DNA from: Anoplopoma fimbria
Lineage: Eukaryota; Chordata; Actinopteri; Perciformes; Anoplopomatidae
Assembly (NCBI RefSeq): GCF_027596085.1
Contig: NC_072471.1
Coordinates: 6,674,028-6,738,027 of the forward strand
Reading direction: 5' to 3'
DNA length: 64,000 nucleotides
A program made the translations under genes and the position numbers. Shown here one piece after another: positions 11,061 to 23,395 of the stretch (positions are counted from its first letter, which is position 1; the number at the start of each line of letters is the position of its first letter). The notes beneath the pieces are model-generated. The model saw nothing but the letters and a program-made list of their open reading frames with translations. It searched no databases and was not told the DNA's origin.

Positions 11061-14000
11061 GTTTTGTTATATATAGCGTTGTTATGTAGTTATTTCTTTG
11101 TGCTAATGATATTTGTACTGATATGTAGTTTGTTTTTATGTGCATGTGTAAATTACAGTATATCTCAACAGTTATGGATCAACTGAACATCATCAGTATC
11201 AACATAGATGTTTATCTCACTATTGTACAACCGCTTTGAAGGAAATTATAGTATGATAACTTCACACATTTTATCACCTCACCCTTGTTTACTTTATGTG
11301 GTTGACACAAAGGATATTTCTTCACACACTGTTGTCTCAAGGTGTGCCGTATTGGTTTAAGGTTCATCTTAGGAATGTCCTTAACAGAAATCATTTCCTT
11401 GCTTCTAAGGAACGATTATGTATTTAAAACAAAGTTGTTGACTTGGGCGTATTTATTTGATAGGGACAGAGCATGTTAACATCAGTATGAAATACAAGAC
11501 ATAAACAAATGCCGGAGTTAGCAATAATGCTCATTTGCATCTTTAGTCCTTAGGGAGGTAGCAAAAACAGACATTACAGGTGATGATATAGAGATACAAA
11601 TATGCAATACACAAGTTAACAGGACAACATTAATTGTTTAAAATGAAACATTAAAGTTGTGTTTATTATACCTTTTTTTCACATGACTTTTAAAGGTTAA
11701 TGTAGAGTTTAAAGCGACCCCAAGGTACATAAACTCATTTAATTAAAAAGCAAGCCCCACCACTCCCAGGAAGACATTAAAATGTGTCACCTCTACTGGT
11801 TGTTTTGTGAACATCATACACACTGTTTTTTGGGGGGAATTCAATAAGAGACATGATTTAATAAACCTGAACAGTGAAGCCATAATCAATGAAGATGTAA
11901 GGATTAAGGAGTCTTCTTGGACATCTTTTACACACACAAAAATAACTGCATCATTCGCATTCATTTGAATATTGATGTTTGGGCATGCCTTAGGTCGGTC
12001 ATTTATATATAATGCGATTCAAATTTGTCCAAGAAAAGAGCCTTGTGGGAGTCAAGGTAAGATTTGTTTGGTGCAGTTGACACAAAAACATTGCTTTTCA
12101 TCAGAAAAGCTTCTTTAGAATTATTTTTATAGTAATTTAGACAAAAGAACTGGTGGTAGACGGTGTCAAATGCCTTCTTTCTCATTTCTCATTAATGTGA
12201 ATTTCTGTCGTTCTGTACTCAGACCGGACTTCAAGGGTTCTTTAAGCCGCTTGTCTCTATCTTTCAACAGTTATCTACATTCATCATTCAGCCAGGACAC
12301 AATGTTCCCCTTTTTTTATTTTGACTCTGCCTTCTAGTGAAGGACGCCATCACTTCACTGATTGTTGTACAAAATCACATCCGCTCTCTTCATCTTCGCT
12401 TGAGAGGACTTTACCCCAATCAAGCTCCTTCAGCGCTGCCTCAAGGTCTTGCTGTTTATTCTTTGGGCCTGTGTCATAATAGTATATTGTTTTAAATGAA
12501 TTTGAGTTGTTTCGTTAGTTTAAATTACACGTTTTCATTTGTCTTTTGCTTAAAAAGTGTAAGTAGAAATTGTAAATCTTTTCATGTAGAAAATGGCACA
12601 AAATCAGATTTTAAAGCTCCAATAAGTATTATTGAAATATTTAGCTATTTTCTATCACTTGAAAGACTAGTGAGTACATACAGCATGCAAACCAGTGAAG
12701 GTCATTTTGACTGCTTTGTGCAGAGTGATGTGATCTCAGGTGGGAAAAATAAATAAATGAAAGCAAATAATACAAAATCATTCCATGATATAGGGGCCAC
12801 CTCTACTGTTTGATTTTCTAATGAGCAAGTCATTTAATGTGTTTTTTCTTGAATGCTCCATTATGTTATTGACATATTTTATAATTTCTAACGCTCTACA
12901 TTTAAGTTCAGACATTCTTAATTGTTGACTTACAATTGGTGCAACTGGAGAATGAACTGTATTTGCTACAGTAGATCATACACACATTTAAAGCAAACTT
13001 TTAAAAGAATGACAAAACCCTCTCCCATACTTCATCATGTTACCCTCCAAGCCTTTCTGCTTGTTTCAATACGCTTCAAAGGAAAACCTCAATGGCCCAT
13101 GTCTACTAATTTCACTCTTTTATGTTGTGCAAGAAAGTGATACCTGGTTGCAACATCTGCTTTTAGGGAATTGCTGTCTTTAGGTAGACCAGCAGAGGGC
13201 GCCATTGTCTCATTTAATTGTGTGCCCTTTGGTTTGTACAGTATGTGCAGTTGTTGTTGTTGTTGTGTTTGAAGGTGTGCTTCAGTTCTACAGCAGATTA
13301 ACTATATGTTGGTGGCCTCTCTCATCTCTTCTCATTTGAGTCTGTTTACTAAATCGACAACATGATCACCTTCTAGTGCTATGTAGGGGATTTTTATCTC
13401 AATAATGTCACACAAATGAGGAACAGATAAATGTATGTTGCACATGACTCCTCTCAAAGTGTGTCCCTCTGCCAAGGGAGTTATAGTCTGAGTTCCCCTC
13501 AACTCAGAGCTCTTCCTTATTCCCACTAAATGAAAAAACACCAAGTTGCTCTCCCTCTGATCTAATCTGAGCCCCATGCATGACATCCCTCTGGCATCTT
13601 ATATCCCCATGTGTGTTTCTGTAATGGAGAGCATTTGTTTCGCGGGCGTTCAAGTGTGTATAAATATAATTTATGCTTAACATTACAGATCCTTGCATGC
13701 TGCCCTTTACGGGGGCCTCGCATATGAAGTCATGTTATTGTTTGCCTGCGTGTAATTATAGATATACAGTACATGCTTGTGATGCCTTTAAGAGCTTTTG
13801 TTCGTCAGTGTTCGTGTAGGCTGAACCCCTTTCGAGAGCCCATGTTTCTGAGCTAGCAGAGAGCCGAAGTGTGGGAGTGAATCGTCTCCAGCTCGCCTTA
13901 TATAAGACACGCTATATGTGCTGCATTATGTATGAACATAGAATATATCTCCCATCCCATAAGCCTCTAATGATGAGACATCTCGTGGGAGCCTGAGGGC

Positions 14001-14900
14001 AAAGCTGTATAAACTTAGGAGGATAACATGCTCTCACGACACAGGAGAGGGTTTTGTTGTTGTTGTTTTCCTTGTATAGAACCAGTTCTTTTGGTCCTCT
14101 GCGTTCTTCCCAAAATAAATCTGTCCGCTAAACAAAAGCACTTGCTCTGCATAGAACCTCTTATGAACTCATTCCCCTTTGCTTCGGTGTGACCTCTGAC
14201 CCCTGCACCTCTGCCCTTTTCACCCACTGACCGGGCCGCTCCCATGCTTCTGTTTGCTCCAAAACAACTCCTCTCGTCAACTTAGCATGAACCTTTAGGG
14301 TTAAGTTTAGTCCTACCAACGTTGTTGCCCTACTTCTGTGGCGAGAAGTCATGGCCATGGCCTTAATTGCCTGCTGACCATATCTCTTTCATGGTGACTG
14401 AAAAAAAACACGATAACCCCCACTGCTTATCATGCACACACTCTAACACACATCTGTTTACACCCAATACCTGCCTCCTTTGTTTTGTACCTTCCACAAA
14501 CCTCTACCCTGCAAGTCAGCTGACCATAATCAAAATATTCTCTTGATTCTGCACAAACTCATATCACTAACTCCAAAGAGGCACCTTATATGTCTCTGCA
14601 CTTCCAAAAGAGACATGACTGAAACACCCAAAGCTCAGGAACACCATACATATCATGACCACTGGTGGCAAAACGGTGATATTACAACAGTATGTGAGTG
14701 TTTTTGCAATATACTTTCTGGCCAGCAGTGGCAGCACTGAGCTTAAAGCTGCTTCCTCACTCCAGGAGGAGGAAAAGTTGCAGCTTCTTTTAGTGCTGCA
14801 GTCTTAAAAAGGTCAAATCCACTGATTTTACGCATCATCATCACTTTACTTGCCATTCCTGTGCAAACTGTTTCATGTCTGTGGCTGTTGAGGTGGCTTT
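11061..14900. other. Intergenic, no gene seen
   Basis: The stretch is mostly AT-rich single-copy-looking sequence. It contains the possible degraded LINE piece described separately (11.7-12.5 kb). A more balanced stretch at 13.55-14.35 kb has no open frame with recognisable homology. The short open frames here show no domain, no splice-site support and no codon pattern that would make them genes. Confidence 0.6.
11690..12480 (-). mobile_element. Possible degraded non-LTR retrotransposon fragment
   Basis: On the minus strand at 12003-12185 an open frame begins near KAFDTVYHQ, which resembles motif A (AFDTVDH) of reverse transcriptases from fish LINEs. Flanking sequence on both sides has the look of old dispersed repeat. 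The match is short and the surrounding frames are closed, so this may be chance. No intact endonuclease or YXDD motif is seen. Confidence 0.3.
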
Positions 14901-14917
14901 GTCAAGTGGGAGAGCAT

Positions 14918-14985
14918 TACATTTCGCATTACATTCATTTGATAGACACTTTTGTCCAAAGGAAGACTTACAATTTGACATGCCT
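14918..14985 (+). repeat. Short fragment of a common teleost dispersed repeat
   Basis: The words cattacattcatttga and cacttttgtccaaagg followed by gacttacaa match a repeat very common in fish genomes (usually written as attcatttggcagacgc, then ttttatccaaagcgactta). Only this core is kept. Recognition is from memory of the family, not from a search. Confidence 0.5.
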
Positions 14986-15774
14986 CAAAATTGATATTGT
15001 GCAATACAGATTGAAACTTTATTATGGAAGAATGCTTTATCTCCCATGAGTTTGTCTCCAGGCTCTCTGATGTCCATATAGGCCTTATCATGTAACGTGA
15101 ATGAGTGTCCTGGATCAGGGCAACTGCCAGCATAAGCATAGCTATTTGTGAGCTCCTATATTCTCTGTGGGGTTGTAACCACTCCCCTAATCCCTCTCTT
15201 ATCTGATACTGAACCCCAAACAGAGCCCAGCCCTCATGTTTACACCCAGCTCAGCACAAAACCTTTTCAACTGTTTCTTTCAGGTCCCACACTCAAGTCA
15301 AGCCAAGTCAGTTATCAAGCAAAATCTCACTAATCTCAAATTGAAAAAAATCTACCCACAAAAAAAAACTCAGACAGTCATGTGATAGATAGAAATGGTC
15401 TTAGCGCATAAGCCCCAGACCAAACATAGACTACACGTACTAGGCTTAATAAATTAATTGAGACTGACCCACTGGAAGGATTGTGGTAACAGGTACAAGG
15501 ACGGAAATAATCAAAGAATAAGCAACTAACTGAAACATAAAGCTAAAAAAAAGATGTAGATTGGAACTTATTCCAGAAGAAGGGGGCACAATAGATGAAG
15601 GTGTGGTTTCTCAAGGAGAGGTTTGACCTTCTATGGGGACAGTGCCAGTCATAAGTGATAAAGCAACAGCCGTTTTCAGCATTGTAGGAACGATGCTGGA
15701 ATGTAACCAAGTATGAGACAAGTTAGTGGAATCCATAGTTCCTTCATAACAAACTTGATGTAAACAAGGCCATC

Positions 15775-15976
15775 TGCTTTCAGCTAAGGCTGTGCCATCA
15801 GTGTGTCAGTGTGCGCAGACATTAGTTTAGATCCTGATGGGCAGCTGGAAGCCTCTACCAGTGTATGAATGTGTGTGTGGATGGGTGAATGCTGAAATGT
15901 ACAGCGGAACGAGTGGACGGAAGACTAGAAAGGTGCCATATAAATGCAAGTCCATTCACCATTTACCATTCACCTA
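15775..15976 (+). repeat. Teleost dispersed repeat, 3' part with tail
   Basis: The segment with ggatgggtgaatg, then cagcggaacgagtggacgg, gaagactagaaaggtgcc, atataaatgcaagtcc and the tail attcaccatttaccattc corresponds to a frequent short teleost repeat that ends in (CATTTAC)n-like units. It is diverged and has no coding capacity. Confidence 0.6.
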
Positions 15977-16286
15977 CTCACTACAATAATGACTAACGCT
16001 GAGACTGCATTGATCGGAAATTGAAAAAGTTGCAAGTCAAATACGATGTTGACTTTAAGCACAGAGAGAGTAATAAAGTGAATGTGTAGATAAGTGATTT
16101 CAACAAAATTGTGGAGGGAGAAAGTTGTCGATCTCACAGAAATCACAAATGCACCGTGGGACGCAGAGTCAGGCACCGGAGTGGTTGTGCAAAAGGCGTA
16201 ACAACCCCCTTCCCCCCCCTCAATCTCAGCAATGACCCCACTGCCCTTGGTTTCTGCCCCACCACCACTCCTATAATTGCCTCTCC

Positions 16287-16364
<78 letters not shown>
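16287..16364 (+). repeat. (CA)n microsatellite
   Basis: A nearly pure CA array of about 78 bases, with one CG interruption near its right end. Confidence 0.98.
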
Positions 16365-19300
16365 AATCCAGACAGCTGTGTTTACACTCAGTGGGTCTGT
16401 GGGAACTTCCTGCTGACCTCAGCACAGACAGACAAACACCACGCTGGCCTCAGACTCTCCTCTTAACTGGATCGATTCCTGATCATATGGATATTTTCAC
16501 ACAAGCACAATATTTCTTATTGAAACAAACGATCAGACTTAATTTGACTAAATGATTTGCACAAAGAATCAGGCAGAGGAACTATTTTGCGTGTTAACTA
16601 ATGTCAATGTCTTTATTGTCGTTATGATAGTACATGTGTTGTTTTTCCCAACTCAGACCTTTTCTGGGAAAACTTAATCAAGTTTTAAACACTATGACAT
16701 GCTAAGCACTGAAACAGCACTAACCTTTTAACCCTGATGGCTTACATGGTTAATACACAAGGGTCCCTCTGGTCTCGTCTGTAAAACAAAAGTCTCTTTC
16801 ATAGCCATCATTCTGACTTTCCGCGAACTCCAGCTCAGGGTCGAGGAAGTTGAGGTGGATCGGATCACTGCTGGTGAAAAAAAAAAATCGACCAACTGGA
16901 CCAACTCCCTTTCTCAAACTGGTGTTTCTTTAGGTGCAAACTGTGCATTGAAAAGTTTCTTTTTACTTATTAAGAGGATCATTTGTGTCTTTGTAACAAC
17001 AGAAGCTTTGCAATATTATGTAGAATATTATCTTTTTAGACAGCTGTATAGTACTTATGCAGGGTTTCTGCTTAATGCTATTAGCAGTGATTAAAAAAAA
17101 AGGTGCTGTGGGTGTTTAGCCCCGGGAACTGAATAAAAAAGAAATGTTACTTTCTCTTTACATGCAATTTCAGTCCAGGAAAAAATAATCAAAAAAGATA
17201 ATAGTTGTGTGTTTGATTATATTAAAAGATACAAAGAGTTTGACTTTAGTTGGAATACATAAACACTTTATATCCTTACACGCAAGCATATTTAAAAAGA
17301 GCAAAGTGGGTCTAAGAACATTTTAGTCCACTTCTCTTATTCTATGTGTTAGGAGAGCTGTCCATCACTTTGGGATGTAGACTTTAAGTGCTCATTTTGG
17401 ACCAAAGTGCATTTTCTGACTTTTTGTTTGTCATACCTACAGTATCTACCCCAGTTGGGAAGTGGTGCATTCAGACATCAGAGCATATAAAAGCTGTCTG
17501 GAAGAATATGGTTAATGCAGGCCATGGACTTTCACTCCTGTGACCACAGAGTGTGCTTCATTCATTATGCAACAGTAAGTCTACAGTCCAGACACCACCC
17601 TCTTCTACTTTCCCTCTCCGTAAGCTGCGATTCCTTCACAGAGTAATGCACCTGCCATTCCATTGACTGTCTTGTTTGCATCACCAGTATTAATCAACTG
17701 AAATGGTAATATATATATATATAATCATGTTCTGCTTATTTTAGAGATTAACTTTAACAGGAAGAGCTGGGTGACTTTTTTGCCTGTCAACAACTCAGTT
17801 TGAGTTGATACGTGTATGGATGTGATAATATCTGTTCTGACCAAATCAATGACTTTGCGAGTTATGTGTTTATGTAGTATAAAAGTATATGAGCAAATGT
17901 GGCATGAAAAGTCACAGAATGATTACATGCTTTTTCGCACAGCCATAACTATACCAGCTGATGAGAGGGCAGCGAGAGCAGAACATCACTCTATGTTTTT
18001 ATGGAAAGCCAGTGCAGCCTTTTTTCCCATAAATACAGCCGCCTCATGAATTTCATTGCATCAATTTGCATCTTGCAGAACAGCATACCATGAAAACCGA
18101 TGCTGAATTACAAAGGGCACCACTCTGAGCTGCTTGAATGTCGTTGCAGTGAGCTCATGTCATCACTGTGTACTAACGGTGCGTTCAGGGCCAAATAATG
18201 CATTTCTCTTGCACAGTAGCAGGGCATATGACCTTTATTACGGCCCTATAGGAAAGCTTTTATCAGTCTTTGATGATGGCCCTGTGTGTATTTGAATGGT
18301 GCATCATCTTCCCAAGACTCTTATCTATGCACAACTCTAAAATGATGTCAAGAATGTGTATTTAGTTTTTCATTTCATGTTTATTTTTTATAGGGACAAG
18401 TATACAGAATGATTCAATGCAACACACCACAGGATTCATGAGCTACTTTCCAATGTTTGTCCCAACAAGTAAACAAGACAGCTCTGAAACCAAACAATAA
18501 GAAAACTAAATGTTAATAGCTTATCAGTAAATGATCATTACAGCGCCAACTAAGGAAAAATAATGGTGTAGATAGAGCAAGCTAGCCTTTGAAGATGATT
18601 TTATAAAGCTTAGATAAACCCAGAGCAAAGAGAATTTGTTCATTCGATATGTTTTCCAGATATTTTGAGTTACCTACTGATTTTTATAAATTGCCTCTAA
18701 CTGCAGTGGGCTTTGGGAGGATTTGTTCTTTCAACAAAAATAATTTTCTGCCTACTCAAGAATGACAGAATCATCCGTCTGCCTCATAAAAGGGTCAACA
18801 AGAATCCAAAAAAAGCACAACCACGGATAAGAGCTAGGGGGTTGTAAGAATCCTCAAGATTCATACTCCCTATGCAGTTTGTAAGCATGTAGAGCTGGAT
18901 ATTGAAAACCTTTGAAAAACCAATTTCTGCAACAGCAGCCTCGCGTGCAACCTCAAAAACAACAAGATGTGTGCAGGGGAGCCCCCAGACAAGGGAGGGG
19001 TCCTTTAGCCACAGGTCGGCCCTGCTTTGTGGTTTCACTGTAGGCGATGTATTAGATGATGTCCATATGTGGAGGGAGAAGGGTATTATTACGTAGTAGT
19101 AGTTTCCCTGGATATATCTCCTATTGTCCTTTTGCAGCGTCGTAGCAACATTAGCAGCATGTTGAATTACGTATCCTAAAGTAGTTCACATTGTTAGTTT
19201 GACAGTCTCTAAGTTATCTGGCTTCTAGTTTTATAGAAATAGTTTTACACTCAACATGAGCCTACAAAGTGTAGATTTGTATCACAACCGTGGAAAATCA

Positions 19301-20155
19301 TGTAAACTGTGGGCTTGTAAAACTGTGAAATCTCGCTGTACTGCATGGTCTTCTTTCTCCTGGAACGAAGCGTAGTGAATCACTCCTTGTGACCCTCTTT
19401 ATCAACTCTGTATCTGAGGGTCAACAAGAAACTATTTTGAATTCATAACTTCAGAAACAATGTCGATTTAACAGGAAGGCTACATAACTCTCATGGCGTA
19501 AGAACCAGAGAATCAGAGCCTCGAGTCGAGGGAACATGATTCATGCTGCTCAGTATGCCGCAAGGATTTCATCTTATTGTACCACTGCCTTTCTTTTAAG
19601 GGTCACATAGAGGTTTTCACTCTCTTCTAATCCTTTACTTTATATCATATGGGTAGAGGCACATGGATCAGATTGTCACTAAAGGTGTTAAATGTAACCA
19701 TATGTGGCTATTTGAAACCAGTCTTAAGATGCTTTGATTATTTTTCTGCCCTCCAATATTCTCATGTGTTATTATATACACTGTCATAAATATACTCTGT
19801 TATATACTATTATATATTGTGTGTGCTACATTTATTTTTTTATATGGGGTTGCCTGCACTGTGGTCTTTCTTTTTTTAAACATATTTTCTAACAGACAAA
19901 ATGAAATGGTTTCCATACAAGTACTATTTTGACTGGAAAAGACCTCAAGAGTCGAGAGCCGACTGAGAAAACAAAGTCCACTAATGGCAGCCATGTTGCC
20001 TTACCATTTGTGCGTGCATACTTTGAGATCCTGCCAAGCCCACTGTATACGCTGTAGGTGATGGTATTTCACAATTCCCCGCCCGCTGTACAAACGCTGG
20101 GCTGTGTGTCTTCGCTTCCATAAAAAGGATGCACCTACACCTCATGGTATGCCCC
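16365..20155. other. Intergenic, no gene seen; one candidate regulatory block
   Basis: No exon is recognisable. Most of it is AT-rich. The block at about 17990-18340 is more complex and contains a perfect POU octamer ATTTGCAT at 18064-18071 and Cdx/Hox-like TTTATTA and TTTTAT words near 18234-18265. A short TA run lies at 17708-17722. Confidence 0.5.
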
Positions 20156-20270
<115 letters not shown>

Positions 20271-20417
20271 ATATATCCTATGAGAGTTGTGTTGCCTCAC
20301 ACTCCCAGGTGAATCTTGGTAAAAGAAAATAACTGCAGGCTGTTCTCAACCCGAAGGGCCTTTGAGTGTCAACAGAGCTTCAGAGCTCCAAACCTCCAAG
20401 TGTACATGCATGCGAAG

Positions 20418-20420
<3 letters not shown>

Positions 20421-20498
<78 letters not shown>
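20421..20498 (+). repeat. (CA)n microsatellite
   Basis: An uninterrupted CA array of about 78 bases, the second of the pair. Confidence 0.98.
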
Positions 20499-20502
<4 letters not shown>

Positions 20503-22537
20503 AACACGGCCACTTCTGCATACTTTGTTTTGGAAATGATCTTCACATTAGATTTGAAGAAGAACTGAAAGTCAAATAAAGCTGCAGAGCATGCAACCTT
20601 GAATGAAACTGGGCAAGCTGCATCATATCTCTACATTGTGTGTGCGTGTGCGTGTTTGTAGCTCTTAGAAAAACAGTGTTAGACATTCATCAGAGTTTTG
20701 TATAAACACCAGGAGCGGAGGTCACTGAACCTTCAGAGGGTGTTGCAATCTGTCTCCTCAGGTGACCAATGAGAATCCAGAAATACCTGGTGATAGAAGG
20801 GCAGGGGAGGTGCCGCATCGCTTGCTTTGGCAAAACAACCTCTTGTTATTGTGTGAGCCAGAGGGTGTGGTGAAGGAAGGGTAGTTAACAGCATTGATTG
20901 AGATAAACACACGCTGGAGGTGATTGGACGGATGACTGGGGCGCTGTCACGTCAAACTGGTTCCAAATGTGCAATTCCGTGGGTGTGCTTATGTGTTTGA
21001 CCTATATTTGCAAGTCAGTGTTTGGGTTTCATAGCCTGCATGATCACTCGTGTGTACACCCGCCACCACAGAGCCATGTGTGTTTCATTTCTGGACCGAC
21101 ACAATCCCTCTCAGATCGTTTTTCATAACATCTCTGACCTCTCGACCCCTTTGCAGCAAATGGCCTCCCATGTCACACGAGCCGTCGTAGAAACACAACA
21201 CCATTTGGCCCAAAGCTGTCCAAATATGGCCCTCAGCCCATTTGGTCACGCCTGTCCGCACCTTGAAGGCTCGAACAAGAAGATTTTTCATCATATTCCA
21301 AATTCAATCAACAGCAATTTCATTACACAACATGAGACGGATAACGACGGTTCTCGTTTTCTCGGCTCCGTCTTTTCAAACTGTTCAAGTGTTGCTTTTT
21401 ACTTCAATGCAGAATGTAATTACCAGCAGCACGTCTTGTGCAAAATGTTAATGGCAGCCATGGACAAAACCCCCCTCTGTCTCTTACAGCTAGGCACGGG
21501 GGATGTTTTGTGAGGCGTAGAATCAACTAATTTAGGCTGTATTTGCCTTTATTATGTGACCTCAATATCAAGCCTATCATTTTCTGAGCCATTGTTTCGA
21601 AACCCACCTCCCACTCTCTCCCTCCTCCAGTAATCTGCATCAGTTTGGTGATGATTATAGCTTACTGGAAGAGATGTGGCTGGCCGTGAGCGCCGTGTCT
21701 TGGGTTTCGAAAAAAGAGCAGGAAACACAAGGAGGGCTTCCATTTTTCATTTCTCCTTCGGGAGACAGGATTGAGTTGGTGACTTTGGGCTGCGAACAAT
21801 ACAGCTGCTGGTTCTTAACTCCTCTGATTTCCCTGGTTTCACTTCCTGCCAAAAAGTGGGCTTCAGGGGCGAATGCTTGCTGCTGTCATAATTTCATCCC
21901 CTTTCTTCTTTCTCACTCAAACAGTCAGGCATTCATATACTCTCTCGCTCTCTCTCACACACACGCAAACAAAATAACTAACTGCCCACTTAACTGCTGT
22001 GAGGGGAACAGTGATAATGGTTTCCAGTATCAGTGTGTGTGTGTGTGTGTGTGCCTGCCCCGCTTCATAATGAGCGAATGTCTGCAGCACACATATATGT
22101 AGTCTCTAAGGCTCTCAATGGTCTGATCCTGTTACGCTAATGGCTGCAGTCCTGCCGTCCTTTAATGGCATACACAGTTCACAAGGGATGGATGGATGAC
22201 ACTGGAAAGAATGAGACACACACACACACACACTTGCACACTGGCATGTTGCATGCGTGCACACCAGTGTATGCACATGAATTGTATGAAGCAACAAAAG
22301 GAACACATCTCCATTACTGGGGACTGTTACTTAGAGGGTCATTTAATCATAGAGATAACATGTCTTTCACCTAACAAGGTCTGGCAGTTTAAGATCCCAT
22401 GCAGCCCTTCTTCCTCTTCATCTCCCCCTGCTCTGCTCGCCTCATCTTGGAAGACCACTTTATCATTTCAGATGAATAGCATGTGGATTTCTACATACCA
22501 TCATTGTATAGTATATGCTGCAGTGCATTCCTAGTTT
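20499..22537. other. Intergenic, no gene seen; complex sequence at 21.0-21.9 kb
   Basis: A 163-codon open frame at 21022-21513 has no recognisable domain or codon signature and is not called a gene. The 21.0-21.9 kb part is of balanced composition and free of simple repeats. It holds a SOX-like AACAAT beside an E-box CAGCTG near 21797-21810. Short CA/TG runs occur near 21957, 22034 and 22217. Confidence 0.45.
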
Positions 22538-22912
22538 TAAAATATTTGGAAGTCCTTCTTTTTTGACGATGATCTCTAATAACTTTTAACCATAACATTC
22601 ACTTCAGTCATGAAAAGAAGGTGCAGATGATGTGGAAGGTATACTGTGTTACGCTCCTTATTTAAGAGTGTTTTCCTACTGGTTTGCATCAGCTTTCTTT
22701 TTTTCTTTTTTTTTATCAGACAAAATTGTAGGTGGTTGAGTTGCATTGTGGGTAATTTAAGAGCCAGGTCTTGATAAGGAAAAAGAATGTGTGGAATTGA
22801 AAAGATGATATCTGTGGTTCTGCGGCATTGATTTTTATACAACAAAAACAGAAAACCTGTACATCTTGAGTCTGACATTGGAGTGGAGTGTATTTATGTT
22901 CTTAAGTCGCTA

Positions 22913-22971
22913 TTTGTAAATTTCCCCGCTGCAGGACTAATAAAGGATTATCTTATCTTATCTTATCTTAT
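22913..22971 (+). mobile_element. Very short 5'-truncated LINE/SINE tail insertion
   Basis: The segment reads aatttccccgctgcaggac followed by taataaaggatta and (TCTTA)n, the 3' end of a common fish non-LTR element. It interrupts the duplicated segment between words that are adjacent in copy 2 (near 24451-24456), which defines its borders within a few bases. Confidence 0.7.
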
Positions 22972-23358
22972 GAGTGCATTATTGTAAGGGATATTGCAAG
23001 AAAACAAGTTAGGCCAGAAATATAAACGTTTCCTCATTGTGTTGATGGAAAATATAATCCGGGTAGCATTAAGTTTCCTCCAAAAATGTATTGGCTGTGT
23101 TAAAATATTTAGAACTTTTTTGATGACAATCTCTAATTACTTTAAACCATAACATCCACTTCAGTCACGAAAAGAAGATGCAGATGATGTGGAGGGTATA
23201 CTGGGTATACTGAGTTTTTTGGTTGCAGTGTGCACACTTCCCCTATATCCCTATTTTTAACTTTCTAGCTCCCTTGCCTTAGAGGAAGAGAAGTACATTG
23301 TTGATGTTTATTTGCACAAGGCTGAAAATGCTCACATGCAGTACTCCTCTGTTATAAG

Positions 23359-23395
23359 GGAGCGGCTGTAGCCTAGAGGTTAAAGAAGGGGGGAT
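23359..23395 (+). mobile_element. Head fragment of a tRNA-derived SINE
   Basis: The words gcggctgtagcctagaggtt and aaagaag resemble the tRNA-like head and A box of fish SINEs. No clear B box follows, so it is truncated or decayed. It lies in the insert of duplicate copy 2. Confidence 0.45.

Noticed and set aside
16143..16425. Cys-Val or His-Thr repeat proteins on both strands over CA/TG arrays (also at 7.2, 20.2, 20.4, 28.2, 32.5, 33.7 and 37.1 kb)
   Set aside because: Pure microsatellite translations.
21022..21513. 163-codon open frame on the + strand
   Set aside because: No recognisable domain, no splice or promoter context, and unremarkable codon use. Open frames of this length occur by chance in 64 kb.
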